Shown: piece by piece, positions 1 through 9,790 of the stretch
How positions within the stretch are numbered: the first letter of the stretch is position 1
Layout of the letters: each line of letters starts with the position of its first letter
DNA from: Chara braunii
Taxonomy: Eukaryota > Streptophyta > Charophyceae > Charales > Characeae
Assembly: GCA_003427395.1 (NCBI GenBank)
Contig: BFEA01000935.1
Span: forward strand, 48,009 to 78,150
DNA length: 30,142 nucleotides
Reading direction: 5' to 3'
Position numbers and translations under genes: made by a program
The notes under the pieces: generated by a model
Told to the model about the DNA's origin: nothing
The model's input: only the letters and a program-made list of their open reading frames with translations
The model's database searches: none

Positions 1-1199
1 TTGGGTGGGTGGGGCGTGTGTGAGTGGGTGGCGCGTTGTCGGAGGGTGCGGTGTCTCGGCGCTCTGCCGTATGCCGAATGCCCGCTCACGTACCTCTGAT
101 GTGTGTCAAGTACCTGTTCATGTACTTTCGTTGCGCATTGAAGACCTGTCTCCAAATCTTCGCAAGTACTGAGCGCTTGCTTGTAAACCCCTACTGTATC
201 TCGGGGCTGCCTGATCTGCATTTTGATGTGGTACGAGTCCAGTTGGCACTACCATCGGTAAAAGGATGGGTGTGCCACTGGACCTTTCATTGGTCCACAC
301 AGGCTTGGCGCCCTCCCGTACCAGAGAACAAGAGGCCTGTGGTCAAGGTAGTTGATGGGCTCGCCCAGGTATGCGGAGGAAGAGAGACCGATGCGGTCTT
401 CTTCATGGCATGACAAGTTTCCTCTGGCCGATCTATGGGATACGTAGAGGGGTTATAAAGAGGAAAAATATTCGAGCGAAAATTTTTAAAACAGGAAGAA
501 AAATAAAACAAAAAGAAAAGAAGGGGGATAAAAGTCGCGCGTTTAATATATGCGTCCGAACTTGAGTCATTGCCCCTCAGAGGATAAATCAGGGAATCTT
601 AGTTGTAGCGTCGCTGGGATCCTTTCTCTTTTTTTTTTTTTCTCGTGTCAGTTCTTATCTTGCAAGCCTTACAAATTATAGTCCCCTGTCCAGTCACGTC
701 GCGGGAGAACCAAAGGTCCCTTTTCGAACCTTGGTTGCAGGTTGGCAGCCAGACCACGCTCAACTAATTTTCGATATGACTCATTGAGCGATGCATAGCA
801 GGACCCGAAAAGAGAGGGCAACCTGCGACCACTTTGGTAGGAGGCTTATCACCTCCCATGGAAGGTCATAAGTCTCCTCCTTGCCATCGAATATGGGTAC
901 CCACGAAGGGTAGTCCGAAGACCTCTTCTCGAAAAGAGGGACGCGTTCGACGACCTTCTCTTGAAAAGAGCGACTTAAGCACCTTCTATCTTCTTGTGAT
1001 ACTGACTCGAGACCGACTGTCCAAGAGTTGATGGAAGGGGGCTACAACATGGAAAGAAGTCAAAGAGAGAATGGAAAGAGAATTTGAGAAAGATATTGTT
1101 ACAACCACTACCAGGGATCTTCTCAACATCAGAAGAGTTAAGTGTGACACTTTCAATGTCTTCCTTCAAACTTTCATCTGAACAACCAAGAGAATCTCA
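1..1199. other. Unassigned sequence, no supported gene
   Basis: I see no protein family in this stretch. Open frames exist, including one of 129 codons at 24-413 on the plus strand, but their composition is irregular and nothing is recognisable. A T-rich run lies near 627-643. Two adjacent near-identical hairpin-forming segments lie at about 920-939 and 952-971 (see findings). The 3' part probably belongs to the 5' region of the retrotransposon that follows, but I could not define an LTR. Confidence 0.5.
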
Positions 1200-1202
1200 T
1201 AT

Positions 1203-2558
1203 TTGGATGAGGTTCGGAGATGCCGTATTCTTTTAACTAAATTTACAGATAATGAGAGACAAATTGTTATCAATCAACCTCAACACTACCCTCTCAGATG
1301 GGATGAAATAGTTGCAAATAGTCAGAACTCTGCTTACGGTCTCACATACGAAGTGGTCACTGGATCAGATCAGTACACTGGCTAAAGACTAGGAAACTGA
1401 AAATGGTACAAATAGAGGGATGAATTTGAATGCTGAGAATATTATTCAACGGGTTATGGTCAGTTATATGTCTGTTAATCATTCTGTGGATGAAAAAAAG
1501 GAAGAAGAAGGCAGAAAGTCAAGATGAAGAAGATGATGACGATGATGGTGGCTATGGTAAGAAAGAGGGTTCCTCTTGATCCATAAATAATGGAGGAAAT
1601 TGTGGAAAAGAGAACAAAGAGAAAAAAAATATGATAATCATTCAAGGAAGAGCTTTGTCGGCTATTATTGTGGTGAAGGAGGTCACTGTAAACCTCTGGA
1701 AGAGGATGTGAGAAGTGGGTTGGTCAAAAAGGATGTAATGAGTCATGTCTGTGATAGTTCGGGGAACAAATTGGATCCCAAACATCCTGGAGGTATGAGA
1801 CTTCTTGCCCTTAGACATGAAAGAAAAAGAAAAATACCAATATGAGTGTTCACTTCCTCATTGGTGAATTGCCTGAAAAACTTGTGCAGAAAACTGATGA
1901 CCCTTTTCCATTGATTGAATTGTCTTTACAATCTCTAACTTCAGTAGAAGACATGTATGATGAGCTTTTTTCAAGTGGGCTATCGTTAGGGGAAAGTTCT
2001 GCTTCTTTGATTTCTTCCGAGTTATTGACATTTCCTCCTAGCGAGCCCTCTTGTTCGGCCAACATGATGTCTTTTAAGGATGACTTGCCACCAGAACTCG
2101 TTATGAAACCTAGTGTGGTGATTGGAGACGTAAGAAATCTCCAAGCTCGTTTCACACCTCAAATGATAGAGGAAAAGAAGAGAAGAAAGGTCGAAGAGAC
2201 TCTAAATGAAATTATTGATGATTAAGAACCATAACCTTTATTTAAAAAGAGTAAGAAAGGAAAAAAAAGAAAATTTATTCTCAAGAGTGAGTTAGAGGAT
2301 GAAACTGTAATTACGGATGTAATTACAAAGATGTTGGAAGAAACAAAAGTGACCTTGTCCTTTAAGGAGGCAATGACGTTAGTACCAAAGTTGAGAGAGA
2401 AACTCAAGAAGGTAATTAAGAAGAAAATAATGGAGGTTAATTACCTGGGATCAATCTTCCCCAGTCAAGTCAACAGAACCTTACCCGGATGTAAGATGAG
2501 ATTCGCAACCATGGGCTGTGAATACTTAACTATCTATGTCTATCAGATGAGCATCTGA
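1203..2558 (+). pseudogene. Gag remnant of element A with degenerate zinc knuckle
   Basis: Open segments at 1203-1385, 1600-1845, 1842-2225 and 2331-2558 lie in different frames on the plus strand and form a chain ahead of the protease. The 1600-1845 segment contains YYCGEGGHCKPLEED followed later by GGMRLLALR. This looks like a CCHC nucleic-acid-binding knuckle in which the first and last cysteines have been lost (spacing C-x4-H kept, flanking Cys replaced by Gly and Glu). The 1842-2225 segment is acidic and serine-rich and ends in a Lys/Arg/Glu-rich stretch. Assignment as Gag rests on position before the protease and on the knuckle. The far N-terminus is not recognisable. Confidence 0.55.
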
Positions 2559-2998
2559 GCCTTAGTGAACTCTGGGACGGAAATGATACTGAGGGCTATG
2601 GAGGCTTGCGACCGGACCATTGATAGACCCTCAAAGCGTACATTAAGTAATATTGCAAAAAAACTCTTCGTGGCACGTTTATTGACAACTTGCCTGTCAA
2701 GGTTGAAATGATGTCAACCGAACTATTAAGATTCGTGGTATCAGACTTAGACCATGATTGTATTCTGGGCACTCCATTCTTGCATAGGATGAAAACTGTC
2801 AAATTCTTTAGTCATAAAGGGTCATCCTGGATTGCCTTGCAAGATCCGAAGACTGCACAGGAACAAACCCTCATGGTCTGCACTTCCCAATGTCATAAAT
2901 ATCAGGTGTCAACCAATTCAATCAAAAATGAAGAATATATTGAGAAAATAAGAAAAATGAAGGAGAAAGATAAGCAAGAGGTTAGAGAGGAAGTCTAA
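2559..2998 (+). pseudogene. Retropepsin-like aspartic protease remnant of element A
   Basis: Retroelement aspartic proteases process the Gag-Pol polyprotein. Directly after a stop codon at 2556-2558, and in the same frame, the sequence reads ALVNSGTEMIL. This is the active-site loop, normally D-S/T-G-A, with the catalytic Asp replaced by Asn (codon 2568-2570). After a frameshift near 2680 the second half is well preserved, with DLDHDCILGTPFLH matching the flap-distal D-x-I-L-G motif of gypsy proteases. The frame then runs open to a TAA at 2996-2998. The Asn change and the breaks mean no active enzyme can be made. Confidence 0.7.
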
Positions 2999-3188
2999 GT
3001 ATATATTAATGATATCTCAAAGCTGATGAAAGCTCCTGACAAACTCAAAAATGAAGATGGGCAGATTGAAACATTTAAGAAGGCTATTGAGACTCCTAAG
3101 GTTGGAAAAATGGAGTTAAAGTTTGCATCAACTCACTATTTTTTAGGAAATAGTCATTGGGTCAAAGAGAAAATATAAGCCCAAGGGG

Positions 3189-4173
3189 GTGAAAAAGAAC
3201 CCGGTGACGGTCCTGATAGAAAAAAATTATGATGAAGCACTGGAGAACGAAACAAAAAATACCAAACCATTAAGGGAGTCTACAAAACTGGGGAACAGAG
3301 TCACCAGGAAAAGGTTTGACACGATGAAGATCGGTTCATATCAGTTTATCTTGCTTACAAAGAAGGAATATATCTTCAAGATGTGTGAAGAGTTCTATGG
3401 TCCATTCTTCTTTAATGATGAAGAGAGAGAACGGTTGGATATGAACATGATCAAGATGATAAAAATTTTGACAGTTGGTCATATTCCATGGAATGATAAA
3501 CCAACCAAGTACGCCAGAAGGAAGAGGCAGAGGTGGTAAAGTATCTTGATAAAAAAATTGCCTCTAATGTTGCCGAACCTTTTAATGAACCGTATGCTAA
3601 CCACTGGTTTTGCTTTTGGAAACCAGGGTATAAACTGAGATGGATACATAACCTTCAGAAGCTCAACTCAGTAACGGTAGTGATGCAGGTAGCCTCCCTC
3701 ATGCTGATCTCATTTCTGAATCTTTTGCTGGTCGATGAATTTATTCCTTAGTTGATTTGTATTCAAGTTATGATCATTTTCTCATTGAGTCCACTAGCCG
3801 ACCAATGACTGTCATGCACATGCCAAGAGGGTTTATCCAAATGTGCGTGGTGCCTCATGGTTCGACCAATGGTGTGACAGTGGTTCAAAGGGATATGATC
3901 CTAGTCATGCAAGATATTTCCCCTTAGATAACCAGCCCCTATATTGATGACAATCTTATAAAAGGACCTATAGTAAGAGATGAGATTTTGGTTTTTAATG
4001 GGGTCAGAAAGTTTGTTTGGGAACATGCTGAAGGGGTAAACATGGTCCTAGAGAAACTTCAAAAATATAATTTGACCGCAAGTGGACCAAAGTCCTTTCT
4101 CTTTCAATCAGAGATATTATATTGGATTTTAGATGTTCCTCCAATGGTAGGAGTCCTGACGCCAAGAAAATAG
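3189..4173 (+). pseudogene. Reverse transcriptase remnant of element A
   Basis: The RT copies the element RNA into DNA. The linker at 3189-3539 is charged. The RT proper starts near 3533 with ANHWFCFWKPGYKLRWIHNL, the fingers segment where a primary template-contacting Arg/Asp motif sits. A frameshift near 3745 leads into a segment with SLVDLYSSYDHFLIE, then MPRGF and TNGV, then the catalytic box PYIDDN at 3937-3954, with both aspartates kept. A stop codon (TAG, 3925-3927) lies just before that box. The thumb region contains FVWEHAEGVNMVLEKLQKY. The copy is inactive because of the frameshift and stops. Confidence 0.8.
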
Positions 4174-4800
4174 AGAGGATTCTAAACTGGTCTCTACCCC
4201 TCAAGCGAGTGACAGACGTTATGAGTTTCTTGGGTGTCTGTGGATTCTGAAGGATTTTTATTTCCCATTTTTCTACCCTTGCAGAGCCCTTAAGAGAGAT
4301 GGTAAGACAAGGGGTTGATTTATCATGGAATTGGAAAAGGGAGATTGATGCAGAAACTTACAAGAAAAATTAAGAGATGGAGGTGTAGTGTTGGGGGTGT
4401 CTTTCTACGACGATGAGGAGGGAAGACCCTTCGTCAGCGAGGCAGATGGAGGGTCAATAACTCTTGGTAGTATGCTTATTTAGAAAGATGAGAATAAGAA
4501 AGAGAGGCCTTTTAGATTTGAAAGTAGAATCCTTAACTGTACAGAAAAAGGTTACACCCAGTTCAGAAAAGAGTTACTACAATCATCCAAAGTCTCAGGT
4601 GCGTCAGACACTATGTACTTGGAAGGAGATTCATCGTGAGGACTGATGCATCGGTTGTGATTGGTGCTATTAAAAAACATCGACAAGTAGATCCAACAGT
4701 AAGCAAGTGGATTGCCTTCATCTGTACTTTTGATTTTACACTGGAAAAGATCCCTACTGAAAAGAATCAATCAGATGGTTTAAGCTGAATTGAATGGATA
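4160..4800 (+). pseudogene. RT connection and RNase H remnant of element A
   Basis: After another frameshift near 4160 the connection reads KKIERILNW, then VMSFLGVCGF followed by a stop (TGA) where an Arg of the usual Y-R-R-F turn would be. The RNase H-like tail is recognisable from FVLRTDAS (about 4630), then TVSKWIAFI, and finally EKNQSDGLS near 4780. This is the end-of-domain N-x-x-D-G-L-S motif that closes gypsy RNase H domains. Several in-frame stops occur (for example after GSMLI near 4480). RNase H removes the RNA strand during reverse transcription. This copy cannot. Confidence 0.7.
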
Positions 4801-4879
4801 AAAAAAAAAGAGGGTGTTGACGGGACAATTAAAGAGTCTGGCTATGTTGATAACTTCCTGAATGAGGACGATGATGAAG

Positions 4880-5760
4880 ACTATGAGGCTTAATGCTCCT
4901 ATAAATGGAGTTTACGACCTGAAGAGAGAGACAACTGGGGAAAAATCTCTGATGCTTATGTCTATGAATTAATTTTCAAAAAGGAAGAGGGAAAATAACG
5001 AAATGATTGATATGCTAAGGTCAATGCGGCGACTGTGGCTGCTCATGAACTGGGAGAGCGTTTCGGTTCAAAGAATGAAGAAGAAGCTGAGAAGAAAGAG
5101 GAAAAGATATCATTCATCTTTGAAGAATATGATGAAAGCTACGAGAAGACGGAAAAAAAGATGGAAAGAGTATGACTAAAGGAGTATTACTGCAAAGACT
5201 TAAGATAAAAGTTCAGATTAAAGAGCGGTTACCTCTTCGTAGATGCCAAGGGGGGTTTGCCTCCACTAAGAGTTGTTTGTGGGAAAGAGAGACAACTAGA
5301 AATAATTGCAGCTCTACACGAGGGGGTTGCTGGTGGTCATAGAGTTGCTGAAACAAGCTACTTTAAGAGAGTTAAAGTTTACTTCTAGCCTGACATGAGA
5401 TACATGATTTACAAATTTTATAAGTAATGTGTGTTATGTTAAAAGATGTCTACTACGAGAATGATTAAGTCTCTATTTCCTACAATCCCGGTAGAACCAG
5501 GAAGTCGAGTTCACTTGGTCCTCATCACCATGCCTCTAGGCACGGGCGGTCTGAGATACATATTGAACATGAGAGAAAACTTTTTATGGATATGTTGAGG
5601 CAAAGGCTCTGAAAAGGAAGACAGTCGAGCAAGTGGTTGACTGGATAGAGAAAGTTTATCTCAGATACCCCTTTATCAGAGAGTTTGTTTCAGACAGAGG
5701 ATCTAAATTCAGGAATGAGGTCACGATGGGTATAAATATGTTTGCCAGTGGAGTCTCAAT
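4880..5760 (+). pseudogene. Integrase remnant of element A
   Basis: A linker (4880-5220) rich in Glu and Lys precedes the integrase. The zinc-binding N-terminus is seen as LHEGVAGGHR near 5316-5345 and CVLC near 5428, giving the H-H-C-C set, with stops between the parts. The core segment RVHLVLITMPLG should carry the first catalytic Asp but has Val in its place. The second is present in FVSDRGSKFRNEV at about 5680-5722. Coding similarity fades after about 5760, so the third catalytic residue and C-terminus are missing or unrecognisable. The copy has lost key residues and reading frame. Confidence 0.75.
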
Positions 5761-7480
5761 TGGAATCTTCCTCCCCTTTATCCAACGTGCTTGTGACCAT
5801 CATCAAGTGGCAGTGCCTAAGGTGTGCATTAGTGGCCCACCCCTGTGCCCAAGGTTTATGTTTATGACCAAAACTACACGTTATTTATCCTCGCGTGCAA
5901 CGAGCTTTACGTCTGACTGATCAAGAGGCAGTTTAAGGACAATCCCCACCGTCCTCATAAATTATTTAACGTCGCAATCAGGATGATGATCACAACTAGT
6001 GGACAATTCAAACCCTCGCTAGAAACATTTATAGATGGTCTGGAGAGCAGCTGCAAAGGATTGCTGAGTCCGCATACCCCTTCTATTAGTGCAACAAAGA
6101 GTTTTCAAAGGACAAAGCAACATGACTTACTCACACAAAAAAGAGGACACTCAAGGTTGCACTCACTTCCTCACGGTAAGAAGAGATTGAGAGGGTAGAT
6201 AAAGTAAGGGAACAACGTACTTGGAGATAGCTGCCCCCAACCGCAAATTTCTCACCAATTGAGCCGATGTGCATTTCGATGACCGGTCATAGCTTTGCTA
6301 CCACCCACAACGCAATACATTGCCACCTCAGCCAAAATGCCACGTCAGCACGCTCTCATCATCATACATACATCCGCTGTCGCCACAACCTTCCAACGGC
6401 CAGCCCCGCTAGCTGGGCCCCACTATATCAAGCTAGTGCAAAAGTATCCTTACTACACAGAAGCATCGTCAGCACACCAAATGTCACCAGCGCAGGTAAG
6501 TGGCGATCTCGAACCACCTCTGATACCAAATTGCAAGGAATATGAGTGAGAACGATACACAGAAAGCCAAGTTGTGAAATCACACAGATTTCCAAGTAGT
6601 CATGTACAAGTAGAGAGCGCAAATGCACCGAGAATCCATCCAAAAAAGAGCAATACAACGAAGTTATGAGCCAATGTTCAAGCCCTCAGGTCACACCAAC
6701 ACAATATACGAGTCCAAAGTCGCTTCTCTCTGTCTTACGTCAAGTGCCTAGCCTGCATTACTCGACTATCCTACCTACATCAACATTCTGGCAAGAGGCT
6801 CACTTCGACTCTTGAAGACGAATGTACATGACGTCAACACTATAGCCGACCTCTCTAATGTACCATGGACGTATCTTATCTCCCTATGCAGCGTCTTGTG
6901 CAGCAACGCAGCAGCGTGACCACATTGCCTATGTGGGCCAGAATACCAGACCCCGACTACCCTCCTTCCTATATGGAAATGGCAGCCTCCGCTTGACTGC
7001 GTGTGGCCTGGCTGGGAAGCTTCCAGTAGCTCCCGGTCGGGCCCAGTACCTGCCCCCAGGCCCAGTGCTACAGTTGAGGGCTTGGGCCCTTTACAGTTGG
7101 ACACGGCCTGAGTTTCTAGACTTGGGCCATTTGCTGCATTTGCACAGGACCCAGGGTATGTATGTTGACAGAGCTGCTTTTGCGTAGGCCTATAGCCACT
7201 TCATGATGTATCAGCCCTGAATTGTGTGTATGTGCCCAGACGCAACTGCCATGGCCTTGGCCAAACTATACGATGCAACTTAGGGAGGCTCACACGTCCA
7301 CTTAACCAACTGGTGGGCTGTAACAGCCTGAGTACGCACATATGAAAAATATTGAATTTTGGCATCTTGTGAATATTGAGGCCCGCCTTCACTTAGGGTG
7401 GGCACTAGGCTTGTTGGGGGGCCTCTGCGCAGAACATGTGCATGTCTGATGAGGGCCCCGCGAGGGCTCATTCCTCGCAC
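5761..7480. other. Unassigned region with antisense open frames
   Basis: Open frames on the plus strand at 6267-6549 (two overlapping frames) and 6858-7187, with an equally long minus frame at 6775-7104, show no recognisable domain. Opposite frames of equal length suggest chance or GC-driven openness. The segment near 7020-7140 is unusually rich in GGGCCC/GGCCCAG words. Because element B lies on the minus strand just above 7480, part of this stretch may be its 3' LTR, but I could not find a paired LTR. Confidence 0.4.
6518..6530 (-). other. tRNA-Met primer-binding-site-like sequence
   Basis: Read on the minus strand the sequence is TTTGGTATCAGAG followed by GTGGTTCGAG. Plant LTR retrotransposons commonly prime reverse transcription from initiator tRNA-Met at a site of the form TGGTATCAGAGC placed just inside the 5' LTR, often preceded by a CA dinucleotide. 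Here TTGCA lies directly upstream on that strand. If real, an LTR should lie at higher coordinates (6531 upward) and a minus-strand element should begin below it, but no recognisable gag/pol is seen there. Confidence 0.35.
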
Positions 7481-7489
7481 CGAAGTACA

Positions 7490-8239
7490 ATTTCCTCACC
7501 CAAACCGTTGGCTTCAGGATGTCGATCAGATGCCATCTTCAGTTTGAGGCTAGCCGGTACCTACAAAGCGCGGGTCCTGGTCACTCACGAGGGTTTTCAT
7601 GGTCCCGTTCTGTAGAATGTACTTTCGGTGGAACTCACGGATCACAAGGGCAGTTGGGGCATGAGGTGGATATGAAATTTGATTTAGGAACTTGAAAAAA
7701 TAGTCAACAATCGCCATAACTTGCGAACATCCATTATCTTTCTCATTTCTGTGAAGTTGATAGAAACGGACTCTCCAGGACCGTCGGGAATGGGAAGAGG
7801 TTTGAGCAGGCCCATAGGCTCTTGCCTCGATGCTTTGATCCGTTGACAGACTTGACACTCAACCACAAACTTTTAGGCAGATCGTTTCATACTAGGTCAT
7901 TCAAATTGTTGCAGCACGTTACCGTAGGTTTTTGCAATGACGAAGTGTCCACTCCGTCCGTGAACCAAGTGTGTGTGTAGAGGTTCATTTGGGTATACAC
8001 AAACAGTCATTCTTTCCATAGTGTCAGAAAACCAGACCTTCACACTCGTGGAAATCAGGTTGACTATTTGGTGATCTTTAAGCTGGTCAAGGATTGGAGC
8101 GAGATACGAATCCTTGGCAGCTTGCTCTATTGGTTCCTCCTTTTGTTTCGACCAGAAGTCGTAAGAGTTCACAAGACAAGTGATATACCCTGGGTGGCGA
8201 GACAATGCATCAACAACTCGATTGTAACAACCCTTTTTT
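7490..8239 (-). pseudogene. Integrase remnant of element B
   Basis: Starts in the frame containing DALSRHPGYIT and continues through HTHLVHGRSGHFVIAKTY, the His-His half of the zinc-binding domain. CQVCQR (about 7843-7860) supplies the Cys-Cys half, followed by GLLKPLPIPDGPGESVSINFTEM. At the place where gypsy integrases carry the first catalytic Asp (S-x-D-F), this copy has Asn (INF). The second Asp is kept in VSDQDPRF (about 7566-7590), and ASDRHPEANGL (about 7503-7540) covers the region of the third residue. Similarity ends near 7490. Frameshifts separate the pieces. Confidence 0.75.
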
Positions 8240-8869
8240 GTGTTTCAATTCAAACCTAAAGATATCAATCTCATGCAACCAGCGGACCAATGTAGGGAAT
8301 AAGATAGTTTGACCCTTGATCTACCTCAAAGTCTCGTGACCCGAGAAAACTTTGAAGTGGCGTCCCAAAAGATAGTTTTTCCAGTGGTCCAATTCCATAC
8401 ACAAAGCATAAAGCTCTCGCATGTATGTGGAAGTAACTCGCTTTTGTGGGACATGCATTTGTTGTAGCATTCGAGCGGACGCAACCCATTACCGTTATAA
8501 TGTTGAAGCAATGTGTCAATCCCCTATTGGTTCGCGTCTATAATTACTATGAATGTGAGTTTGGTATCCTCAATGCGGAGCACAAGATTATTCACCAAAG
8601 CCTCCTTTGAGGCTTGAAAGGCAGTCTCACATGCTTCATCCCACATGTAAGATACTTTCTTGCTTGTTAGTTTGGACAATAGGCGAGCAATGATAGAAAC
8701 TATGGGCACAAACTTCGAACAGTATGACGCAAGGCCAATAAAAAAACAAAATTCACATATATTTGTTGGTTGACGCCAATTGCATATGACCTCAACCTTG
8801 GTTGCCTCAGGCCCAAGACCTGCAGCGGACAACGGGTACCCAATATAAATGACGTTTTCCCTCCTTAAC
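8240..8869 (-). pseudogene. RT thumb and RNase H remnant of element B
   Basis: Minus strand below the inserted element: IYIGYPLSAAGLGPEATKV matches the segment after the RT catalytic core (usually YLGH-VS-GL-P). Next come FIGLASYCSKFVPIVSIIARLL (the connection helix), WDEACETAFQASKEAL, and FIVIIDANQ, where RNase H begins and where D-A-S is usual. After a stop and a frameshift, the second RNase H part reads TSTYMRELYALCMELDHWKNYLLG, covering the catalytic Glu region. The VVDALSRHP motif closes the domain near 8200-8240. Coding is broken at several points. Confidence 0.75.
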
Positions 8870-8871
8870 TA

Positions 8872-8896
8872 CCATCTTCACCCGAAAATAACGCTC
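8872..8896 (+). repeat. Left terminal inverted repeat of the 562-bp element
   Basis: This 25-base segment is the exact reverse complement of 9409-9433. The identity extends to 28 bases if the flanking TA and one further base are counted. Confidence 0.9.
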
Positions 8897-9408
8897 TAGT
8901 GTTGTGTACGAATATAACGCCTGGCGGGCGAATAACGCCCGGGCGTTATATTCGTTTATAACGCTCGGGCGTTATATTCAGTAAATTTATGGTAACTTCG
9001 CTAAGGCCTCAAAATTATGAAAAAATTATTTAAAAAAAAAAAAATTCCGTAAAACGAATATGTTGTTCAGGATTGCAATGCGACCAACTTTTGGTTGAGG
9101 GCCACTTCAGAATTCCTTTAAAATTTAAAAAAAAAAAAAAAAAAAAAACTCAAGCCGAAATATACCCCTTGGAAGTCAAACCCCCATTCAACCCTCTTCA
9201 AAACCCATATATACCCCCTTCCCCGCCCTTTAAAACCCATGTATACTACCTCTTCAAGGCACTCTGCCCATGGAACTTTCAAATATAATGTCTCGGCGTT
9301 ATATTCGAATATGATGCTCGGATGTTCTATTCAAAAGGGTGTTCTATTTGAAAAAAATTGGGGGAAATGAAAATCTCATATTTTTAGGGTAAGTTGAATA
9401 TAACGCTC

Positions 9409-9433
9409 GAGCGTTATTTTCGGGTGAAGATGG
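9409..9433 (-). repeat. Right terminal inverted repeat of the 562-bp element
   Basis: Exact reverse complement of 8872-8896. It overlaps an 18-bp perfect palindrome (9400-9417) built from the GCGTTAT word that recurs through the element. Confidence 0.9.
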
Positions 9434-9436
9434 TAG

Positions 9437-9790
9437 GATGTCTCCAAGTTGACATGAAGCTATGTTTTGTTGAGGATGTTCAGAATGCTATCAAGGTAGA
9501 CCACAACCAACCAATTTGTGCTCGGAGTACCTTGTCCATGAGGCTTTGAAAGCTGGCAGGTGCGTTCATGAGACCACAGGGCATACGGTGAATCTGTATA
9601 GCTCATCGCGAGTCTGGAATGCAGTCTTGTGCTGGTCCGTGGGATTGACCTTAATCTGGTGGTAGCCAGACTTGAGATCGATCTTGGAGAAGATATTGCA
9701 CCTACCTACAAGCATCAAGTAGGTCATTGATGCGTGGCAATGGATACACATTCTTTCTTGCGATGCCGTTCAAACCACGGTAATCAAATA
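9437..9790 (-). pseudogene. RT remnant of element B, N-terminal and catalytic part
   Basis: The minus strand from 9790 reads VFDYRGLNGIARKNVYPLPRIND, where plant and fungal gypsy RTs have the conserved DYR-LN...YPLPRI segment. After a frameshift at about 9745 it continues FSKIDLKSGYHQI and KTAFQT. After another shift it gives MPCGLMNAPASFQSLMD and then VVVYLDSIL near 9480-9506. The last is the catalytic Y-x-D-D box with its second Asp changed to Ser, which would abolish polymerase activity. Reading continues to the edge of the inserted element at 9435. Confidence 0.8.

Larger units (their letters stand above)
1200..5760 (+). mobile_element. Decayed Ty3/gypsy retrotransposon A
   Basis: The domain order on the plus strand is Gag zinc knuckle, aspartic protease, reverse transcriptase, RNase H, integrase, which is the Ty3/gypsy order. 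Each domain is recognisable, but the polyprotein is broken by many stop codons and frameshifts, so this is an old inactive copy. No LTR pair was found and the limits are those of recognisable coding only. The RT/RNase H style (a GVRKFVWEH segment after the YIDD box, and WIAFI before the DGLS motif) recalls a gypsy clade I remember chiefly from basidiomycete fungi. That resemblance is from memory. Confidence 0.85.
8872..9433. mobile_element. 562-bp non-autonomous TIR element (MITE-like), TA-flanked
   Basis: Perfect 25-bp terminal inverted repeats lie at 8872-8896 and 9409-9433, beginning CCATCTTCACCCG. TA sits immediately outside both ends (8870-8871 and 9434-9435), as expected for a TA target duplication (Tc1/mariner or Stowaway type). 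No transposase is encoded. The left arm contains iterated palindromes such as ATAACGCCCGGGCGTTAT (8932-8949), and the right end contains ATAACGCTCGAGCGTTAT (9400-9417). The interior holds poly-A runs (about 9031-9043 and 9127-9149). The element interrupts the RT gene of retrotransposon B. Superfamily assignment is tentative because TA is short and palindromic. Confidence 0.8.
7490..9790 (-). mobile_element. Decayed Ty3/gypsy retrotransposon B, interrupted by a TIR element
   Basis: On the minus strand, from high to low coordinates, are RT, RNase H and integrase of a different gypsy lineage from element A. Hallmarks are DYRGLN with PLPRI, FSKIDLKSGYHQI, VVVYLDS, VVDALSRHPG, a CQVCQR zinc motif, VSDQDPRF and ASDRHPEANGL. 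Protease and Gag are not recognisable above 9790 and no LTRs were found. Stops and frameshifts are numerous, and a 562-bp TIR element sits inside the RT coding region at 8872-9433. Confidence 0.85.

Noticed and set aside
700-760. TTCGAACC as a tRNA T-loop
   Set aside because: No paired acceptor, D or anticodon arms were found around it on either strand.
6775-7187. Overlapping antisense frames of 109 codons each
   Set aside because: Equal openness on both strands and no recognisable motif. Neither can be preferred.
9003-9160. Poly-A runs as retroposon tails inside the 562-bp element
   Set aside because: They lie within the TIR-bounded element, with no associated retroposon body or flanking duplication.
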